From contig JAVDOI010000016.1 in the NCBI GenBank assembly GCA_032191485.1, positions 13,567,736 through 13,631,735 on the forward strand: DNA of 64,000 nucleotides, given 5' to 3'. The position numbers and the translations under genes were made by a program. The first letter of the stretch is position 1. Each line of letters begins with the position of its first letter. The DNA is from Leptoclinus maculatus (lineage: Eukaryota > Chordata > Actinopteri > Perciformes > Stichaeidae). Shown piece by piece: positions 14,687-25,471 of the stretch. Under the pieces are notes generated by a model. That model had not been told where the DNA came from, searched no databases, and was given only the letters and a program-made list of their open reading frames with translations.

Positions 14687-14808
14687 CACAGTGCTCAAGT
14701 CATGCTCCTTCATCAGCCTGAGGGAGTTCTGGTAGCAGGAGGTGAGGTCATTGGTCTCGGTAGGGCCCACATGACCTCTGGCCACCGGGCCCACGGTGTG
14801 GATCACAT
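14687..14808 (-). CDS. macrod2: internal exon of a MACROD2-like macrodomain gene
   Basis: MACROD2 binds ADP-ribose and removes mono-ADP-ribose from acidic residues of proteins; its macrodomain is the catalytic module. Read on the minus strand, the exon follows a TTCTGACAG acceptor and ends at CACTGTG before a GTGAGT donor. It is 122 bp: two bases (AT) completing a split codon, then 40 whole codons, so it starts in phase 1 and ends in phase 0. The peptide opens VIHTVGPVARGHVG and continues through a helix with DLTSCYQNSLRLMKEHDL. As I recall the family, the human MACROD2 exon encodes the same 40 residues with the same split Tyr codon (T then AT). The ARGH stretch favours MACROD2 over MACROD1. 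The open frame runs beyond both splice sites (about 14471-14929), but that flanking peptide is intron read-through. The next exon should begin with the AFPCISTG-type strand and the previous one should carry the GGGGVDG loop; I found neither in the window. The symbol is less certain than the family. Confidence 0.88.
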
Positions 14809-17800
14809 CTGTCAGAAGGGGACGACACAAAAAGCCAATTTCAGCACAGCCTGCATGTAGCAAGGTGGTATGGTTGGTGGCATTTCTAGTAGTACTGTGT
14901 AGTGTGAGGATGATGTGCAATGCTGCCATGCAGCCGAGCCAAAGTTGTTAGAATCTGCAAAATCTTCATCAACATCATAACAAAATACGATTAAGTCTTC
15001 AATGAGACAACGGGGACGGCACGAACAACCCACAGCCTGAACTGAATGCATTTATTCAGTAAATGAAACGGCAGCTTAGATAGAAAATCAATTACAAGAT
15101 TCTTTTATGCCATCTCCTCAAATATTCATATCTCTCCCTGTACTCTCTTTCCCTTCACACAGTAATGTCTTTACCTGTAAATCACGGCTCTCCTTGTCTG
15201 GCCTGGCCAGACTGAGGAATGCAGACTCTTAATTGAACCACAGGAGTGATGACAGGAAAATAGGAGAATCTAAGCAGTGACTTGACAGAAACATAATCTT
15301 CAGCATTCTGCCTGACTACCCTTGGCCTTCTCAGAGTTGGGCAGGACAGGTCAACAGCAATAAACAGAGAAGTAACTCTGCTTCACCCACGGAGCATTCC
15401 AGAAAGGGTCATCACAGGTGTTGCATTTACGCATACAGACTGCTCGGTAGAACGCAATTTCACTAAACCCGACTGTATGAAAAGTGCTACAAACCTGAGA
15501 ACTTCTCAAAAAGGTCATCAAGGTGTGGATGCAATACCATAATTCACAAGGCCATGATTCATGGATGTGTTCAAAAGCAGTTTTAGAGTGTACAGTATCA
15601 GTCTTTTACTTTATTCAGCAGTATTGTCTGGTGAATCTCAATTCATGGCCCATTAAATATAGATCAACTACGACTCAGACATCTGAAATTTAACGCATCA
15701 AGTCTTCATTTCACTCCACTAAAATATTAAACCCTGTTCAAAGTCTGAATACTGAGTAATCAGACATGGTTCAGGTGAGGGCATGAGAGGAAAACACAGC
15801 GGCCCCTTGTGTTTTCTTACACCAAACCTCACCGTTTACTCATAATATTAAACACTTAGCCTCACTTTCCCTCTGAATAAATGTAAGCGATATTTCTACT
15901 TGATCATAAATCATGTATAGATTAAATTTAGTTCTCAGTTGTATGTCTTGGTTGCTTAATAGGTCAGGATGATAAAATGCATGGGGAACCACTGTAATCA
16001 AGTGGCTTTCCCTGGTGTTTCTTAAGAGGTGAGACTTTGTGTTTTAGAGAGGTAGGCTAAGCTGAGGTTGGGCTGTAATGAGAATGGAGCCGTCTGAGGG
16101 ATTGTCTTTTTCCAGAGTAGCAGGCCGAAAATTGCAGAGCACAATGTGGTTATAATGGGACACGTGGTACGTTGTTTTTCGTGCATAATTCATGGAGTTC
16201 TTCACTACAAGAATGGCAACATGCCAATTAGAGTGTGGGCAAGCGCCAAAAACCAGACTGCCGGGGAACTCATGGAAATTTAAACAGTTCTTATCTCACC
16301 AGTACCGACGTCTCCACTCGTGTCCTCAACACTTCCGCATCAAATAAATATTTATACAGCTGTGTTTCTGTAAGGTGAAAGATACATTTCACTGTGTAGT
16401 AAGGAGGGGTATTACAGGTAGGACAGTTAGTTACTGTAGCGCTCCAAAACACTCTGACAGATGCTTCAGTATCTCTGTAAACTTAAACACAAATGACCTC
16501 TCCAGTCTTGGTCTGGGAGGAACTGGATTTCTTTTCTTTTTAAGAAAAAGGCACAGTCATTCTCTAAATCAAACAAAATCCAATGATAATTTGCAATACG
16601 GGTCTACTGGCCTTTAATCTGCTGTAGATTGGAGGGACTTTCCTGCATAATTGACTTGTACTATGAATAGTCCAGTCTTCTGCATGGACACTTGGATACA
16701 ATTCATTCACTCATTTAAGTAATATTAATTAATAAGGGCATGTCAGTGTATTAGCTGTTGGCAATTTAACCTTTAAGATACTCTTGCCTGAAGGTGCATG
16801 TAAAAACACTTTAATTTTCCAATGTGTTTGAAGACTCAGCCGCGGTGTTATTCAATACATAAATCACACAGAGATGCTGTTTGCAATGAGAGTTGGAAAT
16901 GCTTTGACAGATAATCCATCCAACATGGGTCTTTATCATCTTTGCTCCTTTTCTGCTGGTAGGACCCTCAGCTTTTATCATGATTTGCATCCATTAGCTG
17001 ACAGACACATTTGGCTGTATCAGTGTTTCTGCGTTGCTCAGAAGCACATACCGACACATGTATACCATTATCTCTGTGCGACCTTCCTACACGAGGCACA
17101 TAAATCTCTATCTTAGCAGTGTTGAAGAGATTACGAGCAGCCCTCCTGCACTTCAGGGAGTTAGGCTTGAATGTGGGGATGATAATGGGTGCAGAGAAAC
17201 ATCAATAGACATGTCCTGGTTGAAACACATTAAAGGGATGCTTCAGTTTAGTATGTTGAAGGCAAATTAATCATTTAAAACATGTTCAGATCTTCACATC
17301 AAACGTCATACTCTGCAACCCTGACCTGTTAAAAGAAAAAGGTGGATTCACTTGTTAAATAATAAATAAATAAATCAATAAATATGCCCGTGACAGGGAA
17401 ATAAAAATCCAATCATTTCAAAATTAACATTTTAAGAAACAGACCAGAACAGGATTACAATAGAGAGCCGAGCATGGTTCGCTCTGAGCATATAAACTAA
17501 GTCATTAAGGAATTCAACGGAACACTTCTTTATCACACAACAAAATCCCCGCTTTACACACCTTCAAGACCCTCGGCCTGCCAATTCCACCAGTAGTTAA
17601 TGAGCTTCCATTCCCAGCAATGTTTTGTTTTTTTCACCCAATATCTCCACTGGATTGGTTCATTGTGGTCTCTTGCCTGGGGCTACAAGGTCAGTAACAC
17701 AATTGAACCAGCAAAGACTGATGATTGCCATTCAAACCGTGCCTTCTTTCCCCATGAGCCCATAGGCTCTGCAAAGAAAAACAACACCAACACAAAAACA

Positions 17801-20800
17801 ACCCTGTAGGGTTGTTGTTCTGCTTAGAAGAGTCAAAGGATAATTACGTGTTTCGGTGTAAGGACCAAGTTGAATACCATAACAACACTCATATTCACTG
17901 ATATTGTCTATTGTGCTGTGATGATACTCCATCACTTTGTGTCGTATTCTGCATTCTACAGCACACGCCACGAGAGAAACAGGAACCATTTATTTCCCTC
18001 TGCATATGTCTGAATGTGCATCCTCTGTTTCTATCAGCATGGGCAGGTTCGCTACTGACTACAAACTGTCCTAACAAGGATGCAGCGGAGTCTGTGAAAC
18101 TCAGTTGCTCAGTCGTTTTCATTCTAAATGGAGCAAATGTGCCACAGTGCATGCATTATGCCTGCCAGTTCTAGACTTCTAATGTGCCATGATTAGCACA
18201 CATTTCTCCCATCAATTCTTGAACGTCAATAAAAAAAGCACTGAAATGGGGAAACATGTAGGAAGCTGCAGCCAATTGTTGTTTTTATCTTTTTTGTTTA
18301 GTGCCATCGTGTCTATCGTGTTGTTAAGAAATCACAGCAAATATGCAGTATAGGATACAATTATACGGAGGAGAATTCAGAATGCCTTTGTCTGAATACT
18401 CTCAGCACCCTCAGTGTGTGACTTATCTCGTCGTGTTTCTGTTAACGGCAGGGTTTCCTGGAGATTAATGGAGCAAGTATGAGGGAGAAATTGCTCTTAA
18501 ATGTTTACTTATCAGGTGCAGAGTGCAATATTAACTAGAGGTGCAAATGCAAGACCAAATGTGCTTTTCAAATCAGACTGAACATTATCTTTATTAAAAA
18601 CCAAAAATAATTTATACCAGCGCTATTAAACAGTGACATTTCACATCACTGCACAATTTTAACATGACATTGCCTGTATTTAGCAATTTTACTAGGACTG
18701 ATAAAACATTTTGAGTGATCAGTGACATGTAACTATTTTCTATGCTGGAGATATAAAATACCTGTTCAATCCAGCTCCAGACCGACACTGATTTAGAAAA
18801 TGCTGAAGGACACTATAGGAAAAAGAACTGTGACGCGGAATATATATATTTTCTTATGCAGACAAATTCAGATGACTGACATATCCTGACATATTCCTCT
18901 GAATTGCATATGCTTTACTGGTTACCGTGCAGCTGCATTATGTAGGAAAATATACATGTCAGAGTGGAACTCCATACATTCTTGATAGTAAAAGGCTTAT
19001 ATAAGGAGCAAATGAATAAAAAAATAATAAATGGTAAACCTAGCCTGCTCGGGACGGACAGGACACACACTGACCCTTCACCACACCAACTTTGAAGCAT
19101 GTGTGTGAACATCTTAGACAAGCCTACTAAAATATTCTTCTGCTGAATAATTACCAAAGGGCCATGCTCACTTCAAAGACGCCACTTTCTTAGCAACTAT
19201 AAAATCTTTTGAAATACCCAGACTTCATTTAGAAGAGAAGTGCTATTGCAGGGAGGGACCAGCACTTCAGAGCCTAATCAATCTTTCAGTTTTACTTGCC
19301 TGCTCTGACTTTGAGGCTGCTTTACCATTCCTCATAATAACAACTACGTAAGGCTTGAACACGTTCACTGTAGTGGGACTGCTCCTGAATGGTCCCATTC
19401 TTGCCAACAACTGTTAGTACCAAAGAGATATGTGGATATGGGGGCCTCATTTATACCCATCATGATTCACAAGAGCCAGCAGACAATAATCAGACCACTT
19501 TCGTGCTGCCCGTGGCAATTATCCTCAACACTTAGGAATCAACAAAGCACATAATGACTTTTGAGTCCATTAAGAAATTCAGCCAAAATTGAATTTAACG
19601 GCAGCCACTATTTTGTATGGAGAGCGGACCGTTGGCCTTGCAAGTAGAATTAAGTGTCTCTGTACATTTCTATGACTGATGCTGAAAATCAGTCAGATCA
19701 TCTAAAAGTCAAGAGGTACAGTAGCTCAGAGACCACCTGACTCTCACTGTTGAGGGCGGATCAGCACAACGGCAATGCTGAAGTAATATGAATGTACTGT
19801 CATATGGAGTTTTTTAATTGAGAACAAAATGATTTGCATAATAATATCGGTAAAAGCACCATCTCAAAGAATGCAGGCTCTATTATGAAAATTCTTCAGG
19901 ACGGAGAAGACGCTCGCTGATGTGCAACAACTGCCAACTGTCTCGTGTTGTAAGACTTGATTTAGACTTTACAGTGTAATGCATCAGAGCAAATTGAAGA
20001 GAGAAGATCGATAAAGTAACACAGCACTCGGCTGGAATCACTCGTCTGTGTGCCATTAATATATTGGATTCCTTTTGGTGTTGTCTCCCCCCCCCAGATA
20101 ACGTAAACAAAACAAAAAGGGAAACAAGACACAGCAGTGCAGAAGAGGGAGTGTCATTGAAAGGGCAATTCAACGATGAAGCGCACAGGGAAGAAATCTA
20201 TAGCTATACAGCTCTCTATGGGTTAAAATGACAGGAGGCCAGCATAGACACCCACAGGTTTGTGGCCAGCTGTTGTGAAGCTCAAAGTATCTATACAGTT
20301 GTGATGAACAGGGATATCAGCTCACAACCATTTGTTGTACCAGGCCGTAAACATGTTAATATGGAGGTCTGTGGGGATTGATTCGCTTTTGAAGACGGCC
20401 TCAAGTGGCCATTTGATGAACTTAGTCTCACACTTGTTTTGATAAGCAAGCTCTATTAGTCGATTTTCATGCTTTTTTTTCATGGCACCTTACATTCAAA
20501 GTACAAATAAAAATTCCCTTTGCGAATCAATTCATTTTCATTGGGAGTTATGAATTGCTCGGCGTTAATGTCTATACTGCAGACTTAATTGTAGAAGTGG
20601 TACTTGGTAGAGTGCATTTCTTTTAACTGTTGTCTACATGAAGATGAGAGTTAAAGACACATTTACTAATATATTATCATTATTATTCTCATCATCATGA
20701 TTGTGATAATCCCATATACTACAGTTTACTCTATACTTTCATACTCTTGTTAAACATTGTTTAGCAGATCCAACCAGTCAAAATAAAGCATCAATCCTTA

Positions 20801-21012
20801 AACTTTTCTATACTGGCTTTCATTAGCGACTGCTTCCACACATCTAAACATTGTCATTGTGAAGTGAGAGGACACGTCTATCTTTTGTCAGTCAGGAAGC
20901 CATCTCTTCAAAGCTCTTCAACAGGCCCATGAAAAAAACAAAAGAGAGATTGCATCTTGCTTAAACGGGCTCGACAGCGTTTCCCATGCCTTCATCTGTA
21001 CATGTAACTCAC
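14809..21012. other. intron between the macrod2 exon and the orphan exon
   Basis: AT-rich, non-coding. No repeat family was recognised; only short simple tracts such as AAATAAATAAAT near 17360 and a C-run near 20090. Open frames on both strands look random. Confidence 0.6.
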
Positions 21013-21147
21013 TGTCAGTGTGGCAGAGCGGCACACTGTGTCTTAAGAGATTTGACAGGTGAGGATCCTCCTGCGTAAACACAGGGGCCACAACGATGGG
21101 ATAGATCTGCACCGGGTTGTTCGGGTTTCTCTTCACATACTGAGCAA
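21013..21147 (-). CDS. unidentified exon-like coding segment, symmetric phase 1-1
   Basis: On the minus strand a T-rich tract ending TTTTTAAG, preceded by branch-point-like TACTAAAT, is followed by an open stretch of 135 bp (45 codons). The stretch ends before a GTGAGT donor. The peptide includes QYVKRNPNNPVQIYPIVV and continues APVFTQEDPHLSNLLRHS, then VPLCHTD. It reads like real protein: a charged and Pro/Asn turn, a hydrophobic strand (IYPIVVAPVF), then an acidic turn and a helix. Codons favour G or C at third positions, unlike the AT-rich surroundings. I do not recognise the family. Both ends are phase 1, the same phase as the start of the macrod2 exon about 6.2 kb downstream on the same strand, so inclusion would keep frame. 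It would, however, insert 45 residues inside the macrodomain core, which argues for a different nested or overlapping gene, a duplicated stray exon, or a rarely used cassette. The frame stays open past the donor to a stop near 20918; I read that part as intron. Confidence 0.5.
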
Positions 21148-21398
21148 CTTAAAAATACAATTTAGTATTATTAATCAGAGAGAGAAAGGGTAGGACGTGG
21201 TTGTTTTCTTCTACTAAATGACGTAACTTAACCAGGGAAATGATTGAGTAAGGTTTAACAAGATTAACATGTGTGCTCAAATGTTAAAAGATAAAAACTA
21301 AGAGAACTGCTTAAGTTGGGAGTTGCACATTACAGTTAAGATTGGGGGAGAAGGCTGGTTCTTAGCCTTAAAGAGTGTGTGTGTGTACAGTGTGTGTG

Positions 21399-21456
<58 letters not shown>

Positions 21457-22084
21457 TCAGGGGGTTGCGTGGGTGACAGAGTTGACGTCTTGGCACTTAA
21501 GACAGGTTAACACAACTCCCTGATGGTTCTTAGGTGGCTTAGTGGCAATAGATTTCAGCATTAATGGGGTGAGTGTATTTGTATTCCTCATCTCCAGCAT
21601 ACCTCAGTGAACGTACAGCTCACTGTAAAAGGCAAACATCAACCAGTGCCACTGTGCCACTTCAGGTCAAACTTCCCAATAAAAATGCACGTTCTGTTTA
21701 CAGTAGACGCCACTCGAATTCTAATTCCATAATACCCACCAGAGTGACCACATTTGAGTAATTAAGTGTCTTTTGGCGTGATTGCTAGCCTGGACCCTCT
21801 CAGCACGCACACAGCTGGCCCCATGTTGGTCACTGAGGATTACTAAATGAAGTGTGTACACCCACTCGGACACAGAACTGGCGTTGTCATGGTGACAGAG
21901 AGTGCAGAGTGATCCCCTAACGCTCGCTGAAGCTCCAGTCTGAGAGGGGATGGGGGGGGCTATTTGCAGACCTGAAATCTTCTACCGCATGTCGAGCAGA
22001 TACAGTTGTAAGTGCATTAATATTCACTTCTTTAAAAATGGATTAGGGGTGTCTCAGTGATTATTCATACTCTTGGCTTTCAAA
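21148..22084. other. intron with TG tract, before the LINE
   Basis: Contains the TG microsatellite and otherwise nothing I can assign. The LINE start is truncated, so its true left edge may lie a little before 22085. Confidence 0.6.
21373..21450. repeat. (TG)n microsatellite, interrupted
   Basis: A GT-rich tract of about 78 bp has interruptions TACAG and TAGG in its first half and then an uninterrupted TG run to 21450, followed by AGAGAG. It lies about 0.2 kb upstream, in minus-strand terms, of the exon-like segment at 21013-21147. Long alternating purine-pyrimidine DNA of this kind can adopt Z-form. Confidence 0.96.
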
Positions 22085-22098
22085 GAGGTTGTCCATTG

Positions 22099-22551
22099 TA
22101 CACCAACATCTCGGGAGCATACAAAGCTGCACCATCTCCACACCTCGGCTTATCAGACCACCTCTCTCTGATAATGACTCCATCATATAAACCAGTCATT
22201 TGCAAAACAAGACCAGCTGTTAAATCCATTTAAGTATGGAGCAACGACGCTGCTTCACTTCTGCAGGACTGCTTTGAAAGCACGGACTGGCAAGTGTTTG
22301 CACAGGGAGCTGACCTGGAGGACTACACCTCGGCTGTCCTGGCCTACCTACACTTCTGCACTGAGACAGTAACGACCACCACAACCATCAAAGTGTTCCC
22401 AAATCAAAAACCCTGGCTGGACAGAAACGTGCGGTTACTGCTAGGAGCAAGAGACACCGCCTTCAGGTCTGGTGACATACCGGCCTACAAAAGTGCCCGG
22501 AGGGACCTGAAGAAGGGCACACTGAAGACCTGTGCCGACCAGCTAGCATAG
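22099..22551 (+). pseudogene. LINE ORF2 fragment: endonuclease C-terminus and linker
   Basis: Frame 1 reads from a YTN motif through GLSDHLSL, which carries the SDH signature of the exonuclease-endonuclease-phosphatase fold; its His is catalytic in active elements. A TAA at 22231-22233 interrupts the frame. It then continues as VWSNDAASLLQDCFESTDW and FPNQKPWLDRNVRLLLGARD to RRDLKKG. In intact relatives about a hundred linker residues would follow. Here the sequence jumps straight to LKTCADQLA and then a TAG, consistent with an internal deletion. It cannot make a functional endonuclease. Confidence 0.88.
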
Positions 22552-23050
22552 GTGTTCACTAACATCTTCAACCTCTCCCTGCAACAAGCTGCAGCCCCCA
22601 CCTGCCTCAAAGCCACCACCATTGTCCCTGTCCCGAAAAAGACCGCAGTCACCTGCCTCAACGACTACCGCCCAGTCGCCCTGACCCCAGTCATCACGAA
22701 GTGCTTCGAGAGGATGATACTATCGCACATCAAGGACGTCCTCCCAGCAGACCTGGACAGCCACCAGTTTGCGTACCGAGCAAACAGATCTACGGAGGAC
22801 GCGGTCTCCATTACACTCCACACGGCCCTGTCTCACCTGGAGCACCCTAACACATACGTCAGGATGCTCTTCATTGACTTCAGCTCTGCCTTCAACACTA
22901 TCATCCCCCATAAACTGGTGCATAAACTCAAAAACCTTGGACTTTCTACATCACTCTGTTCATGGATTCTGGACTTTCTCTCTAACAGACCACAGAATGT
23001 CAGGATAGGGAACCAGACATCGACAACCACCATCCTGAACACTGGTGCAA
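22552..23050 (+). pseudogene. LINE ORF2 fragment: reverse transcriptase fingers and palm, motif A
   Basis: This continues frame 1 directly after the TAG at 22549-22551, starting VFTNIFNLSLQQAAAPTCLK. The KATTIVPVPKK, NDYRPVALTPVITKCFERM and QFAYRANRSTEDA blocks are the classical early RT motifs. LFIDFSSAFNTI carries the first catalytic aspartate (motif A). The expected GAPQGCVLSP block is damaged: it reads GATLVC, and the downstream reading frame changes to frame 3. Length and order are otherwise normal for the family. Confidence 0.9.
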
Positions 23051-23053
23051 CAC

Positions 23054-23816
23054 TGGTGTGCTCAGTCCGGCCCTCTTCACCCTTTTCACCCAGGACTGCT
23101 CCGCCACATATTCCTCAAACACATTAGTGAAGTTTGCAGATGATACCACTGTGTTGGGACTCATCTCCAACAATGACGAGACACACTACAGACAGGAGGT
23201 CCGACATCTGGCTGAGTGATGCTCGGACAACAACCTGGTCCTGAACACCACCAAGACCAAAGAAGTCATAGTGGACTTCAGGAGATCCAGGAAGACCACA
23301 CCCTCTCCACTCTACATAAGTGGGGAGGAGGTGGAGAGGGTGGACAGTATCAAATTCCTGGGGCTCCACATTACTAAGGACCTCACTTGGTCCCTGAACA
23401 CATCACACCTGGTGAAGAAAGCCCAGCAGAGGCTGTTCTTCCTGAGGAAGCTAAAACAAGCTGGCCTGCCCCCTGCACTTCTGGTTAACTTCTACAGAAG
23501 TGTGATTGAAAGCATCCTGTGTCAGTGCTTTACTGTGTGGTATGCCAGCTGCACAGCAGAGAACAGGAGGGACCTGGCCCGTGTGGTTAAAACAGCACAG
23601 AGGATTGTGGGAGTTACCCTCCCTGACCTGGACACCGTGTATGCTGGCCGCCTCCAGAAGAAGGCCAGAAACATCTGTACAGACATCACACACCCGGGTC
23701 ACTCTCTGTTTGTTCCACTACCATCAGGAAGGAGATTCAGGACTATCAAAACCCGGACTAACAGGCTGAGGAACAGCTTCTTCCCCAGAGCGGTTTCCTC
23801 CATCAAACAAAAGTAG
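23054..23816 (+). pseudogene. LINE ORF2 fragment: RT motif C and C-terminal region
   Basis: Frame 3 resumes as GVLSPALFTLFTQDCSATYS and reaches KFADDTT at about 23130-23150, the intact catalytic Asp-Asp pair of RT motif C. A TGA at 23217-23219 replaces the Trp expected between LAE and CSDNNL. The frame then stays open to a TAG at 23814-23816. That part contains VDFRRSR, IKFLGLHITKDLTW, LVKKAQQRLFFLRKLK, the Cys-rich SILCQCFTVWYASCTAENRR segment and an ending TNRLRNSFFPRAVSSIKQK, typical of fish LINEs of this group. The 182-codon open tail is a remnant, not a gene. Confidence 0.9.
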
Positions 23817-24226
23817 CTAAAATCACGCTGGTGTGTTTTATGCATGGACCTTACTGTAGGTTATGTAAATGACTCACTTTTGATGTGCAGGATGCTGAGG
23901 CCTCTTCCGTGCCATTCTTTTCCATTTAAAAGAGTAGGTCACCCTTTGGGCGACTCGAGAAGCATGGTATTTTCATGAAGCACTTCTCCACACTGTCAAT
24001 CATTACGCCTGTGGTTTTTTTTTCAATCTCCCAGAGTTACACTACAGACATGCACATACAGCACACGCACAAATAAAGTACGGTAAAATACAATCCAGTC
24101 CGCCTTCAAATGTCAAGAAGCTCTCTGAGTGAATGAAAAGACCACTTAATTGGAAAATCATCTCTCAGCCTGCTTGCGCACATTTTCTTTGCTGCTTTAC
24201 TGTACTGAACAGAAGATGCTATAGGT

Positions 24227-24247
24227 GTATGTGTGTGTGTGTGTGCG
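24227..24247. repeat. short (TG)n microsatellite
   Basis: About 21 bp of alternating TG, ending in GCGTGAG. Confidence 0.9.
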
Positions 24248-25425
24248 TGAGAAAGGACAAGAACATTGTGATGATTGTTTTGCTGTACACATGCTGTAAA
24301 AGTGTCCCTGGTAGTGTCTACAGGGACGACAGGCCCAGAGTAAAGACAGAGGGTGCAAGTCACTGCGCTGCACCGCCAGCTGTTTCCACTGCGCTGGGCT
24401 TTCTATAACATTCCTCTAAGCTCGAATGAGCTGCCAGGTGACACTGCTCTCAACAGTGTTCGCTAGCTCTGCTGCTTGCTCTTGTTCCAGGTTTACTAAA
24501 CATCCCCGTGAATGTTTTGAATAAAATGTGAATATGAAGGTAGTTTTGCCATGCAAGGTGGCAATTTGTCAAGAGCACACCAACACAATACCGTTTGAAG
24601 TGCAGCAAATGTACAATGGTATCAAGTGAAAATGCATGTGTAAGATTGGGATGCATCCACACACAACACCCAAGGCACACGATATTATATTTGTAACACT
24701 AGAGAATTAAAGGATAATAACTGACATACAATCATACCTTTGTTGAGCAAATTGTGAGCGTGCAAAGGGAGATGTTGTCAGTTTTAGCTATACTGTCACA
24801 GCAACTACAAGCATGGTGTCTCACTCACTCTGCATCTACAGGTATCCGTTTGTTTGTAGTGTCTCCGCAGGCGTGGCATGGCTGTGTGGTGATGCGGCTC
24901 AGAACCACCATGCGGTGACACTGTTGTGTGTTAGAGGAAGCAGACCCTGCTGGGTCAACCACATTCATGTTGTGAGGAAGATTTTGGAACATGGACCCCC
25001 TTAGAAACACCTTTGAGAGATGCTGTTTAGGAGTCAGATGGGGCTGGAAAACTGCAGGCAAGTCAGCTAAATTTGAATTCAATGGGCTGACATAATCTAT
25101 ACAATCAAGTACGGTGGGGATCTACAACATGTATTGTTCACTTATCGGTTCCCCGGCAGCAAGGAGCCCTGTTGAGGCGGAGCTTTAAAAGCAACCTGCA
25201 TGTACAAAACAAAGCACATACAGCGTGAGAATAGCCTTTCATCTCTGCCACTGAACATTAGGCTGTGATGTTGTTACCTGCCTTCAACTGCATCTCTTAA
25301 TTTCTCTGATTTGGGAACCGAACAGCTGGGGAAGTACATCCTAATTCTACAGGTATATTTGCAAGCAGCATGGTCCTTGAGCTGGTGAGTTGGGCTTCAT
25401 GAATCTTTCAAATGTCAGCAAGGTT

Positions 25426-25427
<2 letters not shown>

Positions 25428-25468
<41 letters not shown>
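25428..25468. repeat. (AC)20 microsatellite
   Basis: An uninterrupted AC run of about 41 bp. It creates a spurious Cys-Val repeat frame on the minus strand. Confidence 0.97.

Positions 25469-25471
<3 letters not shown>

Larger units (their letters stand above)
22085..23820 (+). mobile_element. degenerate L2/CR1-like LINE, 5' truncated, dead
   Basis: This is a non-LTR retrotransposon remnant in sense orientation. It holds the last part of an apurinic-type endonuclease, a linker, most of a reverse transcriptase and the conserved C-terminal region. The 5' part is missing: the first recognisable motif is YTNISGAYKAAPSPHLGLSD, so the start near 22085 is approximate. Inactivating lesions are a TAA at 22231-22233, a TAG at 22549-22551, a frameshift around 23045-23055 and a TGA at 23217-23219. 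An internal deletion also joins the end of the endonuclease linker directly to the fingers of the RT. No LTR, poly(A) or clear target duplication is seen; the 3' end is set at the terminal stop and may extend a little further. The clade is inferred from motif style; Rex1 or another CR1-group element is possible. Confidence 0.9.

Noticed and set aside
14471..14929. 152-codon minus-strand frame taken as a whole gene
   Set aside because: Only the central 122 bp is coding. The flanks lie outside clear acceptor and donor sites and the peptide there stops resembling a macrodomain.
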